Shown here piece by piece: positions 1-7,361 of a DNA stretch of 11,683 nt (the first letter of the stretch is position 1; the number at the start of each line of letters is the position of its first letter). The DNA is taken from positions 1,521-13,203 of the forward strand of contig CAUDNR010004061.1 of the NCBI GenBank assembly GCA_958430865.1, given 5' to 3'. The DNA comes from Entrophospora sp. SA101. Taxonomy: Eukaryota; Glomeromycota; Glomeromycetes; Entrophosporales; Entrophosporaceae. Position numbers and translations under genes: made by a program. Below the pieces are notes generated by a model that was given only the letters and a program-made list of their open reading frames with translations, searched no databases and was not told the origin of the DNA.

Positions 1-18
1 TTTAACACTTAATAATAG

Positions 19-40
19 AGTTATTAAGTACTTAATAACT
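19..40. repeat. 22-bp perfect palindrome
   Basis: Bases 20-39 read GTTATTAAGTACTTAATAAC, which is its own reverse complement, and the A at 19 and T at 40 extend it by one pair. A further CTTAATAA copy lies just to the left, so the arm occurs three times in about 35 bases. It could form a cruciform or be a transposon end; nothing in the window decides this. Confidence 0.6.
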
Positions 41-78
41 TGGTCATTTTTCAAAATAATTTTTACGCCCATCACTAA

Positions 79-401
79 GTTACTGCTGCTCAATCAATAT
101 GGGAAATAAATGTACCTTCAGAAATTAGCCCTTCAACTCAGTATTTAACAGCACATGTAATAAGATCCCAACTAAATTGGCTATTAAGAGAGATTGGACC
201 AATTTGTTAATTTTGAACCAATAAATATTACATTGTTATTAGATGATAATGACTTAAAAAATTTATTATATAAAAAATTAATATCAAAATTTGCTTCAAA
301 AGTTTGGGGAAAAGTGGCAGTAAAAAAACGTGATTGAAAAATTGAAGGACAAAAATAATTTTACCAATCAATTAAGAGCTTTTGAAATATTTGACCAATA
401 A
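79..401 (+). pseudogene. Decayed coding relic open in three successive frames
   Basis: Three open segments follow one another, each shifted by one base: 79-210 (43 codons, starting VTAAQSIWEINVPSE), 209-337 (42 codons, including LLLDDNDLKNLLYKK), and 336-401 (21 codons, including NNFTNQLRAFEIFDQ). Each ends in a stop exactly where the next frame takes over, and the amino-acid composition looks like protein rather than random A/T sequence. I read this as one reading frame broken by two small indels. I do not recognise the family; a transposase or repeat-encoded protein is likely given the surroundings. Which frame, if any, continues past 401 is unclear (a 64-codon frame lies at 382-576). The start is missing, so the original gene may have begun left of the window. 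Confidence 0.35.
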
Positions 402-755
402 TTTAATTACAAATAGGCTTTTAGACTATATGACAAAAATATTATTAACTTATCAGTATGCTAATACCTTGATTATTTTTTTAAAGAGTAATCAGATTCT
501 GATATTTGCTGTTACCCCATTACCCAACACCAAAATCTGCCAAAGCAAACACTTTGCCGAACTTACCATTTGTTGATACCAATGTAATCAAAGAATTATA
601 ACACCTTATACATAATAATAATAACAAAATTTCTTGGTTGAAACTATTTTATAATGATTTCTTTCAAAACAAAAATTGAAGTTTCGGCAACAAATTATAG
701 GTTCGGCACAGTTATTGGGTTTTGACATCATCACAATTTAGTTTAGGCAAACTCC
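402..755. other. A/T-rich stretch without a supported gene
   Basis: No convincing gene. A 64-codon plus-strand frame (382-576) has no start other than TTG and no recognisable domain. The motif TTCGGCA recurs near 680 and 704, with an inverted TGCCGAA near 555, so this may be further transposon debris. Confidence 0.4.
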
Positions 756-1208
756 TATGGTTGGCTCGGTCTAAAGACCTCCTATTGCTGCGCCACACGC
801 TCAAATTTCAAAAATCACGATTTCATGATTCGTTCAAAAATGCAATAAAACTTTTCAAAAAGGCTTCACGTGATTTTGGTTAAAAAATTTTATTTTTCTT
901 CCTGCCAAATTTAGACATGATTGTCGAGTATTAGTCTAAATTTAGTAACGATGAACTAAAACTAGTCTAAATTTAGCAATGATCCTAGTGCTCAAATTCT
1001 TCATGAGCATAGTAAAGTACATGTTTTAAAAAAGAATAGAACTCTACAACAAATAATTTTTTTGATAAAATCTCTTTATTACATTAAAATTAAAGACCTA
1101 TTCCATCAACTAATAGAGCTATTTTTTTAAAAGGTAGGGCAGAAAATGACTTCTATACTTTTAAAATTTGCACAAAATTTAGGAGGTCTTTAGACCGAGC
1201 CAACTATA
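756..1208. mobile_element. Non-autonomous DNA transposon (MITE) with 29-bp inverted ends
   Basis: The left end (756-784) and right end (1180-1208) are inverted copies with a single mismatch; the shared core is TTGGCTCGGTCTAAAGACCT. Both ends are bordered by TA (756-757 and 1207-1208), as expected if a TA target was duplicated, a hallmark of the Tc1/mariner superfamily. The ~400-bp interior has no reading frame of note. It carries a two-copy direct repeat (932-952 and 963-983) built on the palindrome CTAAATTTAG, 31 bases apart. The element looks fairly young because the ends are nearly identical. Assignment to Tc1/mariner rests only on the TA flanks. Confidence 0.75.
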
Positions 1209-1215
1209 CCAAAAA

Positions 1216-1330
1216 ATCTGTTGTCCGTTGAAACGCGATTTAAATATAAAATCCGTTGAAATGAGAATTTTTTAATTAATAAAATCAAGAGGTAAAACCA
1301 AAAATCCGTTGAAACGAGGGTTCGACTGTA
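1216..1330 (-). mobile_element. Pogo-like transposon end with three subterminal repeats
   Basis: Read on the minus strand, the region begins TA|CAGTCGAACCCTCGTTTCAA, the CAGT-plus-'GAACC' style of pogo/Tigger-type ends, with outer boundary at 1328 and a TA at 1329-1330. Three copies of CCGTTGAAACG or a one-base variant lie at 1225-1235, 1253-1263 and 1306-1316, as expected for transposase-binding repeats. No matching second end is visible to the left, where the 756-1208 element ends only a few bases away. It is therefore a truncated or solo end. Family is inferred from the terminal motif alone. Confidence 0.55.
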
Positions 1331-1384
1331 TGTAATTCAAAACAATTTGTGACACAATACATAATTAAAGATACAAGGCTAGTG

Positions 1385-1582
1385 GATGATGGCTGGAACT
1401 AACCATAGTTTAGTGTAGTGATGTTAGCCGGCTAATGATCTGTATGCATAATTTCTAAATTTGGTAATAGATTTCTGCGTTACTTTCTTGTTATAGAAAT
1501 AAAATTACCAATTTAGGTAGTAAACGGCTTAGCCGGCTAAGGATTTTTAAACAGCTAACATCATTAGATCTAGGTCATCATC
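1385..1582. repeat. Symmetrical fold-back (imperfect inverted repeat, ~198 bp)
   Basis: Several paired blocks share one centre near 1484: GATGAT (1385) with ATCATC (1582), the 12-bp palindrome TTAGCCGGCTAA at 1424-1435 and again at 1529-1540, and a 22-base arm (1455-1476) pairing imperfectly with 1495-1516 around an 18-base loop. The shared centre argues against chance. It resembles a fold-back MITE. Its right arm overlaps the open frame of the coiled-coil gene from 1551, so the element may have inserted into, or supplied, the 5' part of that gene. Confidence 0.55.
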
Positions 1583-2335
1583 AGTCAATTCAGAAATAGT
1601 TGGATCAATTAAGCAAAAAGAATCAATTGATTTAGAACAGTTGAAATTTCAAGTTAGGATACTTGAAGAAAATAAAAGAACCCTCAAATCTGATTATGAC
1701 AAGGAACTAAATCAATGGAAAGAAAAACTCCATATACTTCAGGAAAAATATAAACAAACTAAAGAAGATTTGGAAAATATCAAAAGAGAAAAAAAACAAA
1801 TTGATAATTTAAGTAAAGAAGTGCTCCAAGCTAAGGATGCAGAAGTGAGTAGTATTAAAAATATTCATATTGATTGGTTGAGTTTTTTTTACAAATTTCT
1901 TTCTTTATGATGCAGATTGATAGATTGAAGACAGAGTTATTAATGCAGACTGTTGAAAATGAAAAACTAAAAAATGAATTGAAAAAGGTTGAGGAGGTCA
2001 CTTTAAAACAATTGAATTTATTTCAACAACACAACATCAAACCTGAGACTACATGTAATCCTATTGAAACTCTGAATCCTATTGTGGAAGCACCAACAAT
2101 TACTACTAAACCAACAGAGACACAAAGCAACCCTGAAGTTCATACAAAAATTTCTAAACCCAAAGAAGTGTCCAAACCTCTACCAAAATTACAAAGGAGT
2201 CAAGATCTTTTGGAAACATCAACTACTGTTCATACCAAACGGCCTAGAGAAGAAGAAGCACCTCAGGCAACTGAAACAAAAGATAATCGAATTAAAAAAC
2301 AAGCAAAAATTTCTCTTAACAAACACAGTAGTTGA
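1551..2335 (+). CDS. Coiled-coil protein, 5' end unresolved, one intron
   Basis: Two exons are clear: an open frame up to 1844, a 71-nt intron 1845-1915 (donor GTGAGT, acceptor TGATGCAG), and 1916-2335 ending in TGA. The join is in phase 0 and preserves a charged, heptad-like coiled coil (roughly 1641 to 2015) on both sides. The frame is open back to 1551 (stop at 1548) but contains no ATG before the intron, so a 5' exon is missing, spliced from further left, or destroyed. At least ~235 codons remain. The C-terminal ~100 residues are Thr/Pro/Lys-rich and carry basic patches (KRPREEE, RIKKQAK) that could be nuclear localisation signals. The QWKEKLHILQEKYKQ segment and Pro/Thr-rich basic tail faintly recall the TPR/Mlp1 nuclear-basket family, but this is a guess. 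Alternatively it is a generic coiled-coil protein or a 5'-truncated gene copy. Confidence 0.6.
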
Positions 2336-2530
2336 TTGTTTATTATTAATGTAAAATTAATTATATATAGTAAGATATTATTAATTTGCTATGTAATTTT
2401 TATGCATTCTGATGAATATTATTATTTTGGCCTTTTTAACTTTATTGTTTACTAAATAATATAAAAATTTCATATAGCAAGTTTTTATCTCTAGATATTA
2501 ATTTCTTAAATTAAGCTTATTTTATTACTT

Positions 2531-2629
2531 ATGCCAAAAAAACAACTTACAATAGAACAAAGAACTAAGGCTATTACATCAGGAAATTATTAGAGGCATA
2601 AAATAGCATTGAATGTTCCTGTTTTTTAA
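2531..2629 (+). pseudogene. Tc1/mariner-type transposase, N-terminal relic
   Basis: An ATG at 2531 opens MPKKQLTIEQRTKAITSGNY, closely matching the usual start of Tc1/mariner-like transposases (a short basic leader, then the first helix-turn-helix beginning 'LTIEQR..AI'). A TAG at 2591 interrupts, the frame continues RHKIALNVP and stops at 2627. Nothing that looks like the rest of the DNA-binding domain or the DDE/D catalytic core follows. It is a short dead fragment; its terminal repeats are not visible. Confidence 0.5.
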
Positions 2630-2667
2630 AAAAAGTGATAATCAACAGACCCTGTGCAAATAAACGG

Positions 2668-2718
2668 CATTGAAAATCAATGTTGCATAATGCATAGTAG
2701 ACATTGCACAATGCAATG
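2668..2718. repeat. Three consecutive short palindromes
   Basis: CATTGA-AAA-TCAATG (2668-2682), TGCATAATGCA (2684-2694) and the imperfect CATTGCACAATGCAATG (2702-2718) lie side by side. All share CATTG/TGCA elements, suggesting local duplication or a structured transposon end just downstream of the transposase relic. Confidence 0.5.
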
Positions 2719-3212
2719 GTATACATACAGGATTTATTAACACAAAAAATAATTTAATTTTGACATTTTATCAAGCAATTACATTATTTTTTTCCCATCT
2801 ACATAAAATGACTATTAAAAATTTCTATAAAATAGTTTTTCGTGAACCTCTCTAAAACTTATTAACCAATATCCCCCATAAAGCAATGACCATATATGAA
2901 AGCTTAAAGTATTCTACACCTTCTCATTTACTATCAAGTCTTTTAAAGCAATATTGAGAAATAATCTGAGGTTTGAAGTGAAAAAGTAATACCGTTTTTG
3001 AATAGCTGTGAATTCATGTAGAGAAGAGCTTTCGATATGAATGAGTATTCATTAGAAAGCTTTAGTGTGCACTTTCATTTTACTCTAACAACGAAGTTCC
3101 AGCTTATTATGAAAATAACGAGATATTTTAAAAAAAAACTTCATGTGACACGAATTTCGAATTTATTTTCACATATAGATCAAATTGATGTGACATGTCC
3201 TGTGACTAATAA
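2719..3212. other. No supported gene; probable interspersed repeat
   Basis: A 66-codon frame with ATG at 3037 ends at 3237, but it has no recognisable domain and no coding-like neighbours, and it overlaps the gene relic that starts near 3213. The sequence around 3035-3052 contains the small inverted pair AATGA/TCATT. I treat the stretch as non-coding repeat DNA. Confidence 0.35.
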
Positions 3213-3372
3213 AGAGAGTTTCGGCCGGAAACCTTAATCTGGTTAGGGTAGATGCCAATGCCCTGGTTTAAAAGAATCACCACCACCATCACCACCTAGC
3301 TTCTATGATAGTTCGGACAGTTTTGATAACAATACAGACTCAGGTTCTAATTATGAAGACTCTAATATCTGA
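3213..3372 (+). pseudogene. Frameshifted Ser/Pro-rich gene relic
   Basis: Three frames chain together: EFRPETLI (from 3216), then VRVDANALV (about 3233-3267), then KESPPPSPPSFYDSSDSFDN and on through a Ser/Asp/Asn-rich tail to TGA at 3370. Joined conceptually, these give an ordinary-looking C-terminus with a proline block and an acidic serine tail, as in fungal low-complexity termini. From memory, a similar 'FRPETLIRVDANALV' C-terminal motif occurs in a repetitive Rhizophagus protein family; I could not verify this. Two frame changes within 60 bases indicate a decayed copy. The upstream part of the gene is not recognisable. Confidence 0.4.
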
Positions 3373-3842
3373 TGTGAGTTCTGAGTAGGGTAACATATAA
3401 ATTAAAATTAGAATTTAACCGAAGATCACAAGTATGAAAATTTCATCTTTCATATATTAATATATCGAAAAAAATTATCGTCATGAAATAAATGAAATAA
3501 TAACATTAGCATGGATATTGATGAGAAATATTACAAACTTCCACTATGCTCAAATTAATACATAATATTTAATATCAATCCTTTCATGTTTCGTAATTCA
3601 AAAATTGGTCATAAGGCAAAAAAACCGATTTCTTGCTCCCTTCCTTGTATGATTAAAATTGTTTAATTGGACCTCGGATAAGAGAACCATCTGTACGAAG
3701 AAAACCTTGTTAAAAAAGGTCCATTTTGGGAAAGAACGAGGCCGTTTTCGGCCCAAAGGTGTCAAATATCAATTTATTTAATACCAATTATAATTATTCG
3801 AGGTCGTTATTTTAATAAATTGTAAAATCATTTTATTTAAGA
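3373..3842. other. Intergenic region downstream of VPS72, with a G/C hairpin
   Basis: No reading frame of note on either strand. The only striking structure is a perfect short hairpin, GGCCG-TTTT-CGGCC (3740-3753), flanked by TTTTGGG on the left and CCAAAG on the right. It stands out as a G/C island in A/T-rich sequence. Function unknown. Confidence 0.45.
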
Positions 3843-3848
3843 TTTATT
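3843..3848 (-). promoter_or_regulatory. Candidate polyadenylation signal of VPS72
   Basis: On the minus strand this reads AATAAA, about 20 bases beyond the VPS72 stop codon. Position and motif fit a polyadenylation signal, but A/T-rich DNA contains such hexamers often. Confidence 0.35.
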
Positions 3849-3867
3849 AAAAAAATCATCAAACAAA

Positions 3868-5797
3868 CTATTTTCCAAATTTATCAGGAACGCCTTTAGC
3901 AGGAGATTGATCAGGGTCATTCAAATAAACACAACCTTTACCATACCAAGTATATTGATGATTGATTAATTCTTGAATTTTAAAATAAGCCTCCATATTT
4001 GCATATGGTATGCCAGATCTTGGATCTTTATATTTTGCTGGAAGTCCTGTAATTGGACAGATTATCTTTTTTGCTTCTAAAAAAAGAAAATGTCTACTAT
4101 TGTTAGGGTTGGTGTACAAAAAAATTTAATAAAATTAATGAATAAGAATAAATTGGTAAATTAAATAGATGAATTACTTTGAGTTTTTTTTCTCCAATCT
4201 CGAAATAATTCAAATTCTTGAGAATGTGAAAGATTTTTAAAAATAACTACTTTTTTAAATATTCGATTGTCTTGAATCGGTTGTTTATTGTCAATTGTGT
4301 CACCACTACTGCTGCTATTATTTTTGTCATCATCACCATCATCATCATCCAAAATAACAATATTGTTATCAATAACACTGCTACTATTTATTAATTCTTT
4401 ATTATTATTATTATTATTATTATTTGAAACTTCTATTATCAATTTTGGAGATGATGATGGTTTTTGTAAACTATCATCACCATCACCATCATCATCGTCG
4501 TCGTCATTATGATTTATTTCTTTTATAAAAGAATATTCAATGACCCTTGGTTGGTTTTCAAGAGATACTCTATTGCTTCGTCTAACGGTGTTTTTTATTT
4601 TATTTTCTCTTAATTCAAATTCTTTGAGCGATGCCAAATTTCGTGCTTCAGTTTCTTTTGCTTCTGCAAGGAGTTCTTCTTGCGTTAATATTTCTGATAC
4701 AATTTTTTCTCGTTTTGGATATAACAACTTTTAAATAATAATAATGACAATAATAATTATTGTCGCTGTTGTTGTTGTTAAACAAAAATAAATTTAAAGA
4801 AAAACAAAATTTTAAAATACTTTTTTTTCTTCATATTCCTTTAATTTTTCAGCCAATAACTGTTTACTTTGCAATGTATACGATCTAGATGATGACCTAA
4901 CTCCAGGCAAAATTGGAACTAATGAGAAATCGATTGATAATGAATAATTTAATCATAATTTTGCAATTAACTTGTTAGTTAATTTATTTATATAATTATA
5001 GTCTTACCCAATTGTTGTTTATCATCTTCCAAGTTGTTATTGTTAATTGATTTGGGATTTCTTCTTTTTGATTGAATGAGATCTTTCTTTTGAGAAGAAA
5101 AGTGTTTTACAGAATTGTTGCAAATATCCTCGTTGGACAATTGATCTGTTTTTCTTTTACGAAGATTTATTGATAAAGGTGGTAAAATAAGAGCCCTTCT
5201 TGCCTTTTTCTATAAATTAATCATAATATTGTTATCATTAAAATCAAATCAAATCTAATATTAGTTGATTATATTGTTTTAATTAATTTTAATTAATTAA
5301 TGTTAATTTCATATTGTATTGATTAACTAACCAACTAGCTTACCTTCTTTTCTTTTTCTTCGCGTTTTTCTTCTGTTAAGATCAATTTTTCGGCTTCGCC
5401 ATTGTCATCATCGTAATCATCGTCATCCTCCTCTGTATTAAAATCAGAATCAACAGTATCTTCGTCATCATCTATAAAAAAGAATTTTATTCCATAAGAT
5501 TAAAATTGAAGCTTCTTAAAAAATTACCATTGGTATGTTATTGAATTTGTATATTATATATATATAAATTGATTAGTCACTTGACTCCATAAACTCTTCA
5601 TCGTCTGAAAGCTCTTTGAATGTATCTCCGTATTCATCACCAACTTCCATTTCAATATCTTCTCTCTGATTTTGATACCTGATTTTCAACAATTGCATAA
5701 ATTTAATATTATTATTATAAAAAAAAAACTCCTCTCAAGTAATTTATTACCGATTGCCAGCATTTGCACGTCTTTCTCTTGTAACACTTAAAGACAT
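3868..5797 (-). CDS. VPS72: VPS72/YL1 (Swc2) homologue, SWR1-type H2A.Z chaperone subunit
   Basis: Seven exons, 5' to 3': 5797-5751, 5678-5581, 5471-5344, 5209-5008, 4918-4821, 4727-4178, 4076-3868. The six GT-AG introns are 72-134 nt and the spliced length is 1332 nt (443 residues). The start MSLSVTRERRANAGNR matches the YL1 N-terminus; residues ~25-80 are acidic (DTVDSDF, GEAE), as in the H2A.Z-H2B binding region. RSSSRSYT (~174-181), TQEELLAEAKETE (206-218), RVIEYSF (252-258) and FKKVVIFKN (348-356) follow family order. The YL1_C domain starts near 379 (IICPITGLPAKYKDPRSGIP). In fungi this subunit binds H2A.Z-H2B for the SWR1 remodeller; that role is inferred from the family. Asp and Asn runs (266-271, 293-300) come from ATC and TTA repeats. 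Intron 5 carries TAA/GTT repeats. The weakest splice site is the intron 2 donor (GTGACT), forced by the next TAA. Confidence 0.93.
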
Positions 5798-5906
5798 TAT
5801 TTCTTTTTAAAAAAAAAAAAGCAGAGAAAAAAGTTCAAGTTGTTTTTGATGATGGATTAGCACAATTAGCACGATGGACAGTTACCATATAGGGTAAATA
5901 TTACAG

Positions 5907-6454
5907 TCAGCAAGCAGTCCAATCAGAATACTCAAAATAACAACTATTATTTTTATTTTGTCAATTTGGATTATCACGAGTAATAATTTCATCTTCATCA
6001 TGAACATAATTAATTTGTTTTTTTGCTGTTTCATCTTGAATGCCAAATAAATGGAGTTTGCGTGGACTAAGGTAATATAGATCTTACTTGTTTGTTGATC
6101 TGAATGCGATGCATGGGTAGCATCAATGGCCTGTGTTTGATCAGTGGCATCAAAATTAAACTATTAGTTGTATGAAAAGTTACTACTGTATTACAACCCA
6201 AATAATTTTTTTGTCCTTTTGTTCATTATCAAATGCCAAAAATAGTAAGTTTTTTGGCTAAATTTTTCAGCTATTTGATTAATTTATTATATCCATCAGA
6301 GCTTAAGAGGTGGTTGGTTATCAATATCAATGACTTTTTTTGATTTCGCTATTGAATAATTAATCGCTGACGATGCTAAATTGATGGCAGTGACATATTT
6401 TAAACGCCTCGTCCCATAAACAGCTTCTACTGCCATAGAACATTTGAATAGCTT
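5907..6454 (-). pseudogene. Decayed transposon-encoded protein (DUF7869-like transposase relic)
   Basis: Upstream piece: 6454-6296 is open for 53 codons (SMAVEAVYGTRRLKYVTAIN) and ends in TGA. Downstream piece: 6157 onward gives DATDQTQAIDATHASHSDQQ, then shifts frame to YYLSPRKLHLFGIQDE and ETAKKQINYVHDEDEIITRD, meets a stop, and continues QNKNNSCYFEYSDWTAC to TGA at 5907. The order 'Y.L.PRK..LFGI.DE...KQINY' followed by '(G)QNKNN....Y..W' is what I recall for transposon proteins with a DUF7869-type domain, abundant in some fungi. Here the section between them, which normally carries a conserved acidic 'D.C.GQNKNN' motif, is largely deleted. At least one stop and one frameshift make it non-functional. 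It begins just outside the VPS72 5' end. Whether the 6296-6454 piece belongs to the same element is uncertain. Confidence 0.5.
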
Positions 6455-6791
6455 TTTCTTTTTTTTTTTTTAAGTTGATTATCATTATCACAAAACGAGA
6501 ATGTTTCATTTAGAAAACCGTTCATTCAGAACTAGAATTAGCTAGAATTAGGGCTTCTATTCAAATAATATTTATTTGAATTGTTTGTTTTTATTTATTA
6601 ATATTAAAGTTTATTTGAATAATTCGAATAAAGATTGAGTGTATTACGAATGATTCGGACAAGAATATGTATTACAAATAGAAAATATAACTACTCTAAA
6701 AGGTTATCTAAACTAAACCGTTCCTCATCATTAATTAAGTTAATGACACATCGTTGTATATGTTTTTGCATTCATGCTTGGCAATTTCTAT
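6455..6791. other. A/T-rich stretch without a supported gene
   Basis: No gene is visible. The sequence includes an inverted pair, ATTCAAATA/TATTTGAAT, near 6557-6582. At 6617-6632 it has one copy of GAATAATTCGAATAAA, a 16-mer identical to the unit of the large minisatellite at 11028-11418. Confidence 0.4.
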
Positions 6792-6830
6792 AATAGATTC
6801 AACAATTGATTGTTGATCATTGAATCTATT
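6792..6830. repeat. Perfect 11-bp hairpin with nested stem
   Basis: AATAGATTCAA (6792-6802) and TTGAATCTATT (6820-6830) are exact reverse complements. Inside lies a second pair, CAACAAT/ATTGTTG, that would compete with or extend the stem. It lies 18 bases left of the 6849-7108 fold-back element and may be an older insertion scar or part of the same element. Confidence 0.55.
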
Positions 6831-6848
6831 GTATTAATTTTGCACCAT

Positions 6849-7108
6849 ATGCGGACGATTTATGGGTAGATCTGACCTTTATCCCTGTGTTCAGAGGGAT
6901 ACAGCTTTAGCTTGGCGAGGAATAAATATAAATGTACGGATATATCTCTGATCACCTGGTCCATAGATCTTGAGTGAATTATCCGACCGATACCCAAAGA
7001 TCGATAAGATTGATAAGGGGGGACATCCTCTTATATGTTTTCCCAGGCTGAGGCTCTATCCCTACGAACTGAGGGATAAAGGTGTAACCTTTCGGAAGTT
7101 GTCCGCAT
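6849..7108. mobile_element. 260-bp fold-back element with ~70-nt imperfect inverted arms
   Basis: The ends are ATGCGGAC (6849-6856) and GTCCGCAT (7101-7108). Moving inward, ACCTTTATCCCT on the left pairs with AGGGATAAAGGT on the right, followed by AGGGATA/TATCCCT and a weakly matching G/C-containing segment. The arms thus align over about 70 bases with diverged spacers. Each arm also has its own internal hairpin (TATCCCT...AGGGATA), so the four TATCCCT/AGGGATA blocks can pair in several ways. The sequence is richer in G+C than its surroundings and has no reading frame. It resembles a fold-back or MITE-type insertion; a clear target-site duplication is not visible, and a structured non-coding RNA is an alternative. 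Confidence 0.6.
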
Positions 7109-7361
7109 GGCCGATCAATTAACTATGATTCATTTTTATATTAAACTTTGATGATCAGTATTATTATAGCAAATATTGTGACACTGATGAAATAAGGGTA
7201 TAATAATTAGGTTAGTTTTTGATTCACTATTACATAATTAAAAAATAATGTAAATGTAATTATGAAATAATTGGTCGTGAATTTATTCATAATAATGTAA
7301 TTAATTTAAATTGAAGTATATAATTCTTCACTTGAGCATTAATTTCTTAAAAAAAAGAAAA

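Noticed and set aside
2082..2354. A 90-codon plus-strand frame
   Set aside because: It is a shifted-frame shadow of exon 2 of the coiled-coil gene, which has the better coding character and a matched splice site.
3275..3297. Run of CAC/CAT codons looking like a vector His-tag
   Set aside because: In the frame that fits the surrounding relic it encodes Ser-Pro repeats, and no vector sequence flanks it.
4288..4734. Two plus-strand frames, one Ser/Leu-rich
   Set aside because: They are antisense to VPS72 exon 6; the Ser/Leu runs are the complement of its Asp and Asn triplet repeats.
5809..5892. Short plus-strand open frame (VQVVFDDGLAQLARWTVT)
   Set aside because: Protein-like but under 30 codons, no start, next to a poly-A tract and overlapping the VPS72 upstream region; too little to call.
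6849..7108. tRNA or other standard structured RNA
   Set aside because: The G/C-richer fold-back has no cloverleaf, anticodon arm or A/B box arrangement that I can find; symmetry of the two halves fits an inverted-repeat element better.
7311..7361. 17-codon N-terminal extension of the F-box protein
   Set aside because: It would begin at TTG; the ATG at 7362 places the F-box at the usual extreme N-terminus.
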